Source: Streptomyces antibioticus
GTDB lineage: Bacteria > Actinomycetota > Actinomycetes > Streptomycetales > Streptomycetaceae
Assembly (NCBI RefSeq): GCF_002019855.1
Contig: NZ_CM007717.1
Location: forward strand, 5,009,798-5,073,797
Direction: 5' to 3'
DNA: 64,000 bases
Part shown: positions 24,693-32,883 of the stretch, one piece after another
Layout of the letters: each line of letters starts with the position of its first letter
How positions within the stretch are numbered: position 1 is the stretch's first letter
The notes under the pieces: generated by a model
The model's database searches: none
What the model was told of the DNA's origin: nothing
The model's input: only the letters and a program-made list of their open reading frames with translations
Program-made: the position numbers and the translations under genes

Positions 24693-27458
24693 TCAGAGCG
24701 CCCGGCTCGCGTACGCCCTGACGTCCGCGTCCGAGTCCGTCGTCGCCGTGGCCAGGGCGGCGCGGGCGTCGCCGGTGGCGCGGTGCCGGGTCAGCGCCAG
24801 GACGGCGGCCTTGCGGACGTCGGCGTTCGCGTCGGCCAGCGCCTTGGCGAGGACCGGGACGGCCGTGCCGGGGTCCGCGACGGACAGCGCGGTGGCGGCG
24901 CCGACCCGGACCTGCCAGGCCGGATCGGTGAGCGCGGCGACGGCCCGCCGGGCGAGCGGCGCCGGGCAGCCGGCCGCGGCCAGCGCGCCGAGGGCGGCGC
25001 CGCGGACCAGCGCGTCCGGGTCCTCGCCGAGCCGGTCCAGGGTGCCCGAGAGCAGCTCCCGGGCGCCCGGCGCGAGCGGCTCCGAGGCGACCGAGGCCAG
25101 GGCCTTGGCCACGCTCACCCGGACCTCCCGGGAGGCGTCGTCCGCAGCCCCGGCCAGCAGTTCGACCGCGTCGACCGACACCAGCGCGCGCACCGCCTCG
25201 ATCCGGACCGTGACGTCCGGGTCGTCCAGCGGGCCGGCGAACAGCACGGCGTCGCCCAGGCGCAGGGCGCGCAGCACATCGAGGGCGGCGGCGCGGACGA
25301 CCGGGTCGGCCTCGGTGAGCGCGGCCGCCAGGGCGTCCCGCAGCGCGGGGTCCGGCGGGAGGGTCTCCACCAGTTCGCGCAGGGAGGCGGCCGCCGCGGC
25401 GCGCACCTCGCCGTCGGGGTCGGCGAGAGCACCGGCCAGGGCCTGCCCGGTGCCGGGCGGCAGGGTCTCGGTGAGGACGGCGACCGCGGTCCGCCGCACC
25501 GCCGGGTCGGGGTCGGTCAGATACGGCTCGACGAGGGCGAGTTCGGGTTCCTCCTCGGCGAGGGCGAGCAGTTCGAGGAGGCGGGGGGAGGTGCCCGTAC
25601 GCGGGCTGTCCGGGTGGGCGGGAACGGTGTCCTGCGCGGACGCCGCTCCGGACGTCGGTCCGGAGGCCACCGGGGCCACGTCCCGGGAGCCGGCGGTCGC
25701 CACGTCCTCGGGGTGGACCTCCCCGAGCCGCCGGGACGGGCCGCCGACGGGGGCGAACTCGTCCACCGGAACCAGATAGGGAGCCACGGGACGGGCCGTG
25801 AACTCCATCGCACCGGAGGGGGACTTGTGCAGATCGAGGTGGTGGAACCAGGACGCGTCGTCGCGCGCCGGATGGTCGAGACGTTCGTGGTAGAGGCCCC
25901 AGCGGGACTCCGTGCGCGCCAGGGAGGCGCGCGCGGCCATCTCCGCGCAGTCGCGGATGAAGGTGACCTCCGCGCACCGCATCAGCTCGTGCGCGGTGGT
26001 GGCGCCCATCGCCGCGATGTCGTCGCGCATCCGCTCGAACGCCTCCAGGGCCAGGGACAGCCGCGCACCGGACTTCGGCGGAGCCACGTAGTCGTTCACG
26101 AAGCGGCGCAGCTTGTACTCGACCTGGGGCTGCGGCGGGCCCTCAGGATGGCGCAGCGGACGGTAGATCAGCTCGTGCGCCTCCCGGAGCTGCTCGGCCG
26201 GCAGTTCACCGGCGTACGGCGCGTACCGTGCCGCGTCGGCGCCGGCCAGCTCGCCGAAGACGAACGCTCCGATCATGTAGTTGTGCGGGACGCACGCCAG
26301 GTCCCCGGCCGCGTACAGCCGGGGCACGGTCGTACGGGCGTGGTCGTCGACCCGTACGCCCGAGGCGGAGTGGCCGCCGCACAGGCCGATCTCGGAGATG
26401 TGCATCTCGATGTCATGGGTGCGGTAGTCGTGCCCGCGGCCGGCGTGGAAGGTGCCGCGCGTGGGGCGCTCGGTGGAGTGCAGGATCGACTCCAGGGCGG
26501 AGACCGACTCCTCCGGGAGATGGCTCAGCTTCAGGTACACCGGGCCCCGGTCCGAGGCGACCTCGGCGGCGAACTCCGCCATCATCTGGCCCGACCAGTA
26601 GTCGGAGTCGACGAAGCGTTCGCCGTGCCGGTTGACCTGGTAGCCGCCGAAGGGGTTGGCGACGTACGCGCAGGCCGGGCCGTTGTAGTCCTTGATCAGC
26701 GGGTTGATCTGGAAGCACTCGATGCCGGTCAGCTCGGCGCCCGCGTGGTAGGCCATCGCGTAGCCGTCACCGGCGTTGGTGGGGTTCTCGTACGTGCCGT
26801 ACAGGTAGCCGGAGGCGGGCAGCCCGAGGCGGCCGCAGGCGCCGGTCGCGAGGATCACCGCACCCGCGCGGACGGTGACGAAGGCACCCGTGCGCGTGTG
26901 GAAGCCCGCCGCGCCGACGGCCCGCCCCCCGGCGGTCAGCACCCGCACCGGCATCACCCGGTTCTCGATGCGGATCCGCTCCCGCATCTCGCGCCGCCGC
27001 AACTGCCGGTAGAGGACCTTCTTGACGTCCTTGCCCTCCGGCATCGGCAGCACGTACGAGCCGGAGCGGTGCACCTGACGGACCGCGTACTCGCCGTGCT
27101 CGTCCTTCTCGAACTTCACGCCGTACGACTCCAGCCGCTGCACCATGGCGAAGCCCCGGGTCGCGGTCTGGCGGACGGTGGACTGGTCGACGATGCCGTC
27201 GTTGGCGCGGGTGATCTCGGCGACGTAGTCGTCGGGCTCGGCGCGGCCGGGGACGACCGCGTTGTTGACGCCGTCCATGCCCATGGCGAGCGCGCCCGAG
27301 TGCCGGACGTGGGCCTTCTCCAGGAGCAGGACGTCCGCACCGTGCTCGGCGGCGGTCAGGGCCGCCATCGTGCCGGCTGTGCCGCCGCCGATGACGAGCA
27401 CGTCGCAGGTCAGCTCCTCGGCGTCGCCGAGCGCGGGGATCTGGAGGGGGGTGTCCAC
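24693..27458 (-). CDS. AprA/AsfA-like FAD flavoprotein fused to HEAT repeats
   Basis: A 921-residue two-part protein. Residues about 15-600 are a fumarate reductase/APS reductase-type flavoprotein: FAD loop GGGTAG (24-29), LLLEKAHVRHSGALAMGMDG, the AprA-like HRSGSYVLPMPEGKD, and IGLCGGHSASGVRVD. After a linker of about 40 residues, the last 300 or so form about nine HEAT/PBS-lyase-type repeats with the recurring pattern DPDxxVRxxAxxxL. The family oxidises or reduces substrates using FAD with a ferredoxin partner; the ferredoxin at 30628 and the sulfonate-type transporter in the same operon point to organosulfur metabolism, as for AsfA of Pseudomonas putida. The start GTG 27458 (VDTPLQIPAL) has AAAGG 7 nt upstream; an ATG 14 codons further upstream lacks a ribosome-binding site. 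Substrate not established. Confidence 0.8.
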   Translation of the reverse strand: MDTPLQIPALGDAEELTCDVLVIGGGTAGTMAALTAAEHGADVLLLEKAHVRHSGALAMGMDGVNNAVVPGRAEPDDYVAEITRANDGIVDQSTVRQTATRGFAMVQRLESYGVKFEKDEHGEYAVRQVHRSGSYVLPMPEGKDVKKVLYRQLRRREMRERIRIENRVMPVRVLTAGGRAVGAAGFHTRTGAFVTVRAGAVILATGACGRLGLPASGYLYGTYENPTNAGDGYAMAYHAGAELTGIECFQINPLIKDYNGPACAYVANPFGGYQVNRHGERFVDSDYWSGQMMAEFAAEVASDRGPVYLKLSHLPEESVSALESILHSTERPTRGTFHAGRGHDYRTHDIEMHISEIGLCGGHSASGVRVDDHARTTVPRLYAAGDLACVPHNYMIGAFVFGELAGADAARYAPYAGELPAEQLREAHELIYRPLRHPEGPPQPQVEYKLRRFVNDYVAPPKSGARLSLALEAFERMRDDIAAMGATTAHELMRCAEVTFIRDCAEMAARASLARTESRWGLYHERLDHPARDDASWFHHLDLHKSPSGAMEFTARPVAPYLVPVDEFAPVGGPSRRLGEVHPEDVATAGSRDVAPVASGPTSGAASAQDTVPAHPDSPRTGTSPRLLELLALAEEEPELALVEPYLTDPDPAVRRTAVAVLTETLPPGTGQALAGALADPDGEVRAAAAASLRELVETLPPDPALRDALAAALTEADPVVRAAALDVLRALRLGDAVLFAGPLDDPDVTVRIEAVRALVSVDAVELLAGAADDASREVRVSVAKALASVASEPLAPGARELLSGTLDRLGEDPDALVRGAALGALAAAGCPAPLARRAVAALTDPAWQVRVGAATALSVADPGTAVPVLAKALADANADVRKAAVLALTRHRATGDARAALATATTDSDADVRAYASRAL

Positions 27459-27512
27459 CGGGGTGCCTTTCGGAGGCTCGGGATGCGGATGGCCGGACAT
27501 CAGGTGCTCGGG

Positions 27513-27560
27513 TTTCAGAGGCTCGTGCTCGGAGAGTTTCAGAGGCTCGTGCTCGGAGAC
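27513..27560. repeat. 24-bp tandem duplication spanning the ABC ATPase stop
   Basis: Two adjacent 24-bp units (27513-27536 and 27537-27560) differ only in the last base. On the minus strand each encodes SPSTSL followed by TGA, so the gene's C-terminal peptide and stop are repeated in frame right behind the real stop. It lies between the ATPase and flavoprotein genes and enlarges their spacing to 80 nt. Confidence 0.95.
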
Positions 27561-28378
27561 GTCAGGACGTCGCGCCGCAGGGCCACCCGCGCGGGGTCGT
27601 CGTGCGCACCGCGCTCCCGCGGCCGCGGCACGTCCCGTACGGCGGTGAGGCGGCCCGCGCCGAGGAGGGCCACGCGGTCGCCGAGGAACAGCGCCTCGTC
27701 CACGTCGTGGGTGACGAACACGACGGTCGCGCCGGTCCCGCGCAACACCTCGACCAGCAGGTCCTGCATGCCGGCCCGGGTCTGTGCGTCGAGGGCGCCG
27801 AAGGGTTCGTCCATGAGGACGGCGCGGGGTGCTCCCGCCAGGGCGCGGGCGAGCTGGGCGCGCTGGCGCTGGCCGCCGGAGACACGGTGCGGCAACCGCC
27901 GGGTGTGCTCGGCGAGTCCGACCCGGGACAGCCACGACTCGGCCTGGGCGCGGCGTTCGGGGCGCGGCAGCCGACGGATGGCGAGCGGGAGTTCGACGTT
28001 CGCCCGCAGGGTGCGCCAGGGCAGCAGCGCGTCCTCCTGGAAGACCAGGGCGCGGTCGGCGCCGGGCCCGGTCAGCGGACGCGCGTCCTGGGTGACCTCC
28101 CCGGCGAGCGGCGCCAGCAGCCCGGCCAGGGTGCGCAGCAGCGTGGACTTGCCGCAGCCGGACGGGCCGACGACGGTGAGGATCTCGCCGGGGGCCACGT
28201 CGAGGTCGACGTCGTGCAGCACGGGCGCGCCGGGGCGGCCGAGGGTGGCGCCGCGCAGCGTGAGACGCGCGCCGGGCGGGGACGGCGGGCGGCCACCGGC
28301 CGCCTCTGCCGCGCCGGTGTCGGTGTCGGTGTCGGTGGGGCGGGTCTCGGCCGTGTGGACGTCAGACGAGCTGGTCAT
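27539..28378 (-). CDS. ABC transporter ATPase, sulfonate/taurine/nitrate type
   Basis: A 279-residue ATPase of the NitT/TauT family (SsuB/TauB-like). It has Walker A GPSGCGKST (71-79), the Q-loop VFQEDALLPWRTL typical of this family, signature VSGGQRQRAQLARAL, and Walker B AVLMDEPFGALD with switch His in VTHDVDEAL. The N-terminal 35 residues are Thr/Asp/Ala-rich and non-conserved. ATG 28378 (MTSSSDVHTA) follows GGGAG and overlaps the permease gene by 17 nt, so the two are co-translated. With the permease and binding protein it would import an alkane- or arylsulfonate, or a related anion. Confidence 0.9.
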   Translation of the reverse strand: MTSSSDVHTAETRPTDTDTDTGAAEAAGGRPPSPPGARLTLRGATLGRPGAPVLHDVDLDVAPGEILTVVGPSGCGKSTLLRTLAGLLAPLAGEVTQDARPLTGPGADRALVFQEDALLPWRTLRANVELPLAIRRLPRPERRAQAESWLSRVGLAEHTRRLPHRVSGGQRQRAQLARALAGAPRAVLMDEPFGALDAQTRAGMQDLLVEVLRGTGATVVFVTHDVDEALFLGDRVALLGAGRLTAVRDVPRPRERGAHDDPARVALRRDVLTSPSTSL

Positions 28379-29231
28379 GGGGGACTCCCTTCTCCGGCGC
28401 GGAGCCGGCCGGTACGGAGGAGGGGGCGGCGGTGCCGGGGGCCCGGCGCGGGGCACGGGGGCCGGGGACGTAGGAGGTTCGCGGCAGCCAGTGGGTGAGG
28501 CGGCGGCCGAGGAGCTCCACCGCCGTGGAGGTGAGCCAGCCGAGGACGCCGATGGTGACCATGCCGACGAACACACCGGGGTAGTCGACGACGGTGTAGT
28601 CCTGCCAGGTGCGGTAGCCGACGCCGTACTGGCCGGAGATCATCTCGGCGGAGATCACACAGATCCACGACACGCCGATGCCCACGGACAGGCCGCCGAA
28701 GATGCCGGGCAGCGCGCCCGGCAGGACGACCGAGCCGAGGATCCGCCACCGGCCGCCGCCCAGGGTGCTCACGGCCTCCTCCCAGACGGGGTTCAGCGCG
28801 CGGACCGCGTGCCGGGTCGAGACCAGCACCGGGAAGAAGGCGGCGGTGAAGGTGATGAAGACGATGCCCTGTTCGTTGGAGGGGAAGAGGAGGATCGCGA
28901 CGGGCACCAGCGCGATGGCGGGGACGGGCCGGACCACTTCGAGGACCGTGCCGAGCAGATCCTCGGCGAGCCGCGAGCGCGCCACCAGCACGCCGGTGGC
29001 CACCCCGAGGACGGCGGCGAGCAGGAAGCCGGTGAGGATCCGGGTCAGGCTGTCGGTGAGGTCGGTCCAGTAGTCGTCACCGGCCAGCCGGTCGGCGAAG
29101 GCCCGCGCGATGTCGGCGACGGTGGGGAACTGCGAGAAGCGCAGCCAGAGGTCGACGTCCAGGCCGGTCAGGAGCTGCCACAGGCCGAGCGCGGCGGCCA
29201 CGGAGGCGGCGCGCAGCGCGTACCGGCTCAT
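28362..29231 (-). CDS. ABC transporter permease, sulfonate/taurine/nitrate type
   Basis: A 289-residue permease with about six helices and the cytoplasmic EAA-type loop EEAVSTLGGGRWRILGSVVLPGALPGI that contacts the ATPase. Similar in layout to SsuC/TauC. The ATG at 29231 (MSRYALRAAS) overlaps the stop of the binding-protein gene (ATGA). A Pro-rich C-terminal tail of about 35 residues follows the last helix. It belongs to the six-gene minus-strand operon that starts with the GntR regulator. Confidence 0.9.
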   Translation of the reverse strand: MSRYALRAASVAAALGLWQLLTGLDVDLWLRFSQFPTVADIARAFADRLAGDDYWTDLTDSLTRILTGFLLAAVLGVATGVLVARSRLAEDLLGTVLEVVRPVPAIALVPVAILLFPSNEQGIVFITFTAAFFPVLVSTRHAVRALNPVWEEAVSTLGGGRWRILGSVVLPGALPGIFGGLSVGIGVSWICVISAEMISGQYGVGYRTWQDYTVVDYPGVFVGMVTIGVLGWLTSTAVELLGRRLTHWLPRTSYVPGPRAPRRAPGTAAPSSVPAGSAPEKGVPHDQLV

Positions 29232-30613
29232 GACGCCAGCTCCAGCGCGTCGGCGTACGTGACGACGCGCGCGCCGCCGTGGGCGTCGACGTACGCCCGC
29301 GCGGTGGCCGGGGCGACGAACGGCAGCAGGTTCTCGCCGTCGGCCACCCACACGGCCCGGTCGGCGAACCACAGGGTGCCGGTGGTGGCGTCGGGGACGT
29401 ACGCGGCGCGGATGCCGTCCTTGTGGCCGGCGACATGGGCGAGCAGGCCGGCGGGGGTGGTGAAGGTGCGCGTCTCGGTGGCGCCCTTCGGCCACACCTC
29501 GCTCGCGGCCGGCGGGGGCGTGGCGGTGAGCCGCTCGGCGTACGACGCGCCGAGCGCCCGCTTCACGTACCGGTCGTCGACGAAGGCGTCCACGTCGATG
29601 TCGCCGGTCAGCTTCGCCGCCTTGAGGACGGACACGTCCTCCTTCAGGGCGGCGACCAGTTGGGGCTTGACGGTGGGGTCGAAGGTGGAGATGCCGTGCG
29701 CGCCGTTGTAGAGGTAGACGACCTCGGCGGGCAGGCCGGTCGCCTTCGCGACGCTCTCGGCGGCGGCCACCGGGTGCTCGTCGAGATAGGCGGTGGCCTC
29801 CGCCTGGGCCTTGAGGAACGCCTCCAGGACGGCGGGGCGCTTCTTCGCGAAGTCCTCGCGGGCGGTGACGCCGTGGAAGGTCGGCAGGTCCAACTGGGCG
29901 CCGTCGTACAGGGCCTTCGCCTTGCCCTGGAAGGCGAGCAGGCCGGGCCAGGCGACGAACTGCGAGAGCGCGTCGGCGCTTCCGGCGGACAGCGCGGAAG
30001 CACCCACGGCGGGCTGCTGGTTGAGCTTCTCGATGCCGTCGACGGGGTCGATGCCGGCGCGCTGGAGGGCGCGGACGAGGGTGCCGTCGGCCGCCGAACC
30101 GACGCTCGTGGAGACCTTCTTGCCCTTGAGGTCCTTGAGGGAGGTCAGCTCGGAGTCCGGTGCGGTGACGATGGTGTTGAGGCCGCCGCGCAGGTTGTAG
30201 CCGGTGACCGAGACCAGGTGGGTGGGCTTGCCGAGCTGCTTGCCGCGGGCGGCGTTGATGAGCAGCGGGAAGTCGCCCATCGAGCCGATGTCGATCTTCC
30301 CGGCGGTCATCTGCGCGGTGATCGGGGCGCCGGTGGCGTAGTCCTGCCAGTTCACCTTGTACGTGACGCCGTCGCCCAGGGCGTCGAGCTGTTTCTCGAA
30401 GTAGCCGAGGGAGCGCAGGAGGGTGCCGGCCGTGACGGTGTTGATGGTCTTGGACTGGTAGCCGACGGTCACGGTGACCGTGGAGCCGTCACCGGCCTCG
30501 GCGCTGCTGCCGCAGGCGGTGAGCGGCAGGAGGAGCAGGGCGGCCGTGGCGGCGGCGGTGATCGTCCGGCGTTTCGAGGGACGCTTCAGGGGGTGCTTCA
30601 TGGAGTGCTTCAT
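29228..30613 (-). CDS. ABC transporter substrate-binding lipoprotein with NosL-like C-terminal domain
   Basis: A 461-residue lipoprotein. The N-terminus is basic, then hydrophobic, ending in a lipobox LTAC. Residues about 45-335 are a SsuA/TauA-type binding domain (VGYQSKTINTVTAGTLLRSLGYFE; KIDIGSMGDFPLL; LKGKKVSTSVGSAADGTLVRALQRAG). The last 120 or so residues are extra for this family (typical length 310-340) and resemble NosL-type copper-binding accessory proteins in the stretch AAYVPDATTGTLWFADRAVW, and AHGGARVVTYADAL near the end, though no Cys or Met pair of a classical NosL site is visible. ATG 30613 has AAAGG upstream; a second ATG lies four codons on. Substrate is inferred to be an organosulfonate. 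Confidence 0.85.
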   Translation of the reverse strand: MKHSMKHPLKRPSKRRTITAAATAALLLLPLTACGSSAEAGDGSTVTVTVGYQSKTINTVTAGTLLRSLGYFEKQLDALGDGVTYKVNWQDYATGAPITAQMTAGKIDIGSMGDFPLLINAARGKQLGKPTHLVSVTGYNLRGGLNTIVTAPDSELTSLKDLKGKKVSTSVGSAADGTLVRALQRAGIDPVDGIEKLNQQPAVGASALSAGSADALSQFVAWPGLLAFQGKAKALYDGAQLDLPTFHGVTAREDFAKKRPAVLEAFLKAQAEATAYLDEHPVAAAESVAKATGLPAEVVYLYNGAHGISTFDPTVKPQLVAALKEDVSVLKAAKLTGDIDVDAFVDDRYVKRALGASYAERLTATPPPAASEVWPKGATETRTFTTPAGLLAHVAGHKDGIRAAYVPDATTGTLWFADRAVWVADGENLLPFVAPATARAYVDAHGGARVVTYADALELAS

Positions 30614-30627
30614 GGGGTTCGGGCCTT

Positions 30628-30855
30628 TCACCGGAGCAGGTAGGGCATGTTGACCGTGACGGCTCCGGTGGGACAGCGGGCCGCGCACGGGCCGCAGTAC
30701 CAGCACTCGTCGACATGCATGTACGCCTTGCCGTTGCTCTCGTCGATGGCGAGGGAGTCCAGCGGGCACATGTCCACACAGAGCGTGCAGCCGTCGATGC
30801 ACTTCGACTCGTCGATGGTCACGGGCACGTCGGCCCGCTGGGGCACCAAGGGCAT
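30628..30855 (-). CDS. 2[4Fe-4S] ferredoxin, AprB/AsfB-like
   Basis: A 75-residue ferredoxin with two cluster motifs: Cys19, 23, 26, 30 (CIDGCTLCVDMCP) and Cys51, 54, 57, 61 (CWYCGPCAARCP). The CxxxC spacing in the first motif and the WYCGPC in the second resemble the ferredoxin partners of APS reductase- and AsfA-type flavoproteins rather than the usual Streptomyces fdx proteins. It begins 36 nt downstream of the GntR gene and ends 14 nt before the binding protein, so it is expressed in the same transcript as the flavoprotein, the likely redox partner. Confidence 0.88.
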   Translation of the reverse strand: MPLVPQRADVPVTIDESKCIDGCTLCVDMCPLDSLAIDESNGKAYMHVDECWYCGPCAARCPTGAVTVNMPYLLR

Positions 30856-30891
30856 GGCTGTCTCCAGGAAAGTCCCGACGACGCGGGTGGA

Positions 30892-31680
30892 TCAGAGGGA
30901 GCGGTGCAGGAGGCCGCTCATCGAGATGCGGTCGCCGCGGAAGCGGATGAACTCCAGGTCGACGGGGCGGCCGTCGGCGAGGTGGGTGAGGCGTTCCAGC
31001 ATGAGGACGGCGGCGCCGCGCGGCGCTTCGAGTACGGCGGCGGAGTTGGCGTCCGCGTTCACCGCCTCCAGGGTGATCTCGGCGTGGCCGAGCCGTCGGC
31101 CGGTGATGGCCTCCAGGAGGCGGAAGACGTCGTTGTTCTCCAGATCGGCGCCGAGCAGGGCGGCACCGATGTCGAGCGGGATGTAGGTGAGGTCGAGTGA
31201 GAGGGGGAGGCCGTTGAGGCGGCGCAGCCGTTCGATGTAGAGGACGTCGGAACCGGCGGGCACCCGGAGGCGGTCGGCGACCGGGGCGGGCGCGGCGACG
31301 GGGCCCATGGTGCGGACCTCGTTGGTGACTTGGCCGTGTTCGCGCAGGGTCTCCGCGAGTCCCATCAGCCGGTCCAGGCCGTGCGGGTACTTCTCGGCGA
31401 CCACCACGGTGCCCACTCCGGGCAGCCGTTCCACCAGCCCTTCGGCGCGCAGCAGATCGAGGGCCTGGCGCACGGTGTTGCGGGAGGCCCGGTACTCGGC
31501 GGCGAGGGTCGACTCGTGCGGGAGCGTGCCGTCCGGGAAGCCGTCGGTGAGCAGTTGGCGGCGGAGCAGATCGGCGAGCTGACGAGCCGCGTCGGCACGC
31601 AGCCGGCGCCGCGCGCGGTGGGCGGCGACGGTGGTCGCGCCTTGTCCGGCGTGGTCGCGGATGCGGTCGGTGGGCGGCAT
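30892..31680 (-). CDS. GntR family transcriptional regulator (HutC/UTRA type)
   Basis: A 262-residue regulator. Residues about 30-95 form the winged helix (TLPHESTLAAEYRASRNTVRQALDLLRAEGLVERLPGVGTVV), and about 110-255 the UTRA ligand-binding domain (PAGSDVLYIERLRRLNGLPLSLDLTYIPLD; VLMLERLTHLADGRPVDLEFIRFRGDR). Being the first gene of the operon, it probably controls its own transcript and all six genes; an inverted repeat 14 nt upstream of its ATG (31694-31710) is the likely operator. The ligand would be the imported compound or a product. Start ATG 31680. Confidence 0.9.
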   Translation of the reverse strand: MPPTDRIRDHAGQGATTVAAHRARRRLRADAARQLADLLRRQLLTDGFPDGTLPHESTLAAEYRASRNTVRQALDLLRAEGLVERLPGVGTVVVAEKYPHGLDRLMGLAETLREHGQVTNEVRTMGPVAAPAPVADRLRVPAGSDVLYIERLRRLNGLPLSLDLTYIPLDIGAALLGADLENNDVFRLLEAITGRRLGHAEITLEAVNADANSAAVLEAPRGAAVLMLERLTHLADGRPVDLEFIRFRGDRISMSGLLHRSL

Positions 31681-31693
31681 GGTCGGACCATAT

Positions 31694-31710
31694 CTATCCG
31701 GTAGGGATAG
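31694..31710. promoter_or_regulatory. Candidate operator of the GntR-led operon
   Basis: CTATCC (31694-31699) and GGATAG (31705-31710) form a perfect 6-bp inverted repeat with a 5-nt spacer, in an AT-richer patch 14-30 nt upstream of the GntR start. The position is right for autorepression. The sequence is not the classical HutC/UTRA consensus GT-N-TA-N-AC, so recognition by this regulator is inferred. Confidence 0.5.
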
Positions 31711-31843
31711 TGGTGTTGCGGAAGTGTTGCGCCAGTCCCTGAGGCGTCAGGAGGGCCGTTGACCTGGGCTTTCCCGGCCGCGGCGGCGAGATCTGCCACC
31801 GCCGCGCGACGCGGGCGGGGCTCGGGCGCGGCTCGGGTCGGGC

Positions 31844-32782
31844 TCAGGTGAGGGCGGTCAGGCCCGGCGCGAAGGTGATGAGCAGGGGCAGCAGCGGGAC
31901 CAGGGCGGCCGCCGTCGTCGTCAGGGCGCGGTGGCGGCGCGGCAGGCGTGGGGGCGGCTGGAGGAGCCGGTCGACCCGTTCGCCGAGGAGCCGGTGGCTG
32001 GAGGCGCAGGACAGGACGCCCCGGTGCTGGTTCAGCTCGATCAGGGCGAGCGCGGTGGTCAGGTGACCGCAGCGCCGGGACGCGGTGTCGTCCGCGGCGA
32101 GTTCGACCAGGCGGTGGGTCTGGTCGCAGAAGTGGGCGAAGAGCGGAACCCGGGGGAAGCCGGTGGCGAGGGCGGTGGACAGGTGGAGCAGCCAGTCGTG
32201 GTGGGCGCGGGCATGGCCCCGCTCATGGGTGAGGACGGCGTCCAACTGGTGGGAGGTCAGGCGGTGCAGGGCGCCGGTGGTCACGATGAGCCGGGGCGGA
32301 TGGCCGGGCATCCACCAGGCGTCGGGGTACTCGTCCTCGAGGACCAGCAGCGGGCCCCGGCCGGACGGCAGTCCGCCCGGCAGGTCGGGGGCGCGTTCCC
32401 GCAGGTGGGTGCGGGCCAGGACGCGCCGGCGGCGGGCCTCGACCAGTTCGCGGGCCAGCATCGCGGTCGTCCAGGCGGCCCCGCAGGCCAGCGCCAGGGT
32501 CAGGGCCACCGCCCAGGGGGAGTTCGCGGAGAGGCCGTACGCCTCCGTCACGGCGGGCGGCGCGGGGGCGAACACCCGCGTGCGGACGGTGTGGAAGACG
32601 GCGGCGGCGCCCAGCACCAGGGCGGTCAGACAGCACAGCAGGACCGTGGCGACCAGGCACTGCCACACCCACAGCCCCACCACCGGTTCCCGCTCGGGCC
32701 AGGCGGCCCGGGTCAGCGCGCGCGGGACCGGCACGGCGGCCGTCAGGGCGACGACGCTCAGCAGGAGCAGGCAGACGGTCAT
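31844..32782 (-). CDS. M56 family (BlaR1-type) membrane metallopeptidase
   Basis: A 312-residue membrane protein with about four hydrophobic segments and a cytoplasmic zinc-peptidase domain. The catalytic HExxH is HERGH at 186-190, with EL/ELAADD about 45 residues later as the third-ligand region. M56 proteins of the BlaR1 type usually sense cell-wall damage and cleave a BlaI-type repressor encoded next door. No BlaI-like gene is adjacent here, and there is no extracellular penicillin-binding domain, as in other short Streptomyces members. Start ATG 32782 (MTVCLLLLSV) with GGAG upstream. Confidence 0.85.
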   Translation of the reverse strand: MTVCLLLLSVVALTAAVPVPRALTRAAWPEREPVVGLWVWQCLVATVLLCCLTALVLGAAAVFHTVRTRVFAPAPPAVTEAYGLSANSPWAVALTLALACGAAWTTAMLARELVEARRRRVLARTHLRERAPDLPGGLPSGRGPLLVLEDEYPDAWWMPGHPPRLIVTTGALHRLTSHQLDAVLTHERGHARAHHDWLLHLSTALATGFPRVPLFAHFCDQTHRLVELAADDTASRRCGHLTTALALIELNQHRGVLSCASSHRLLGERVDRLLQPPPRLPRRHRALTTTAAALVPLLPLLITFAPGLTALT

Positions 32783-32883
32783 GCCGGGGGCTCCGGATCC
32801 TGGTCGGCGGGCGAGGACGAAGTACGGGTCCGAACGCCGGGATCGCGTGCCGGTGCCGGCGGGCGGCGGGATCGGTACGAGGA

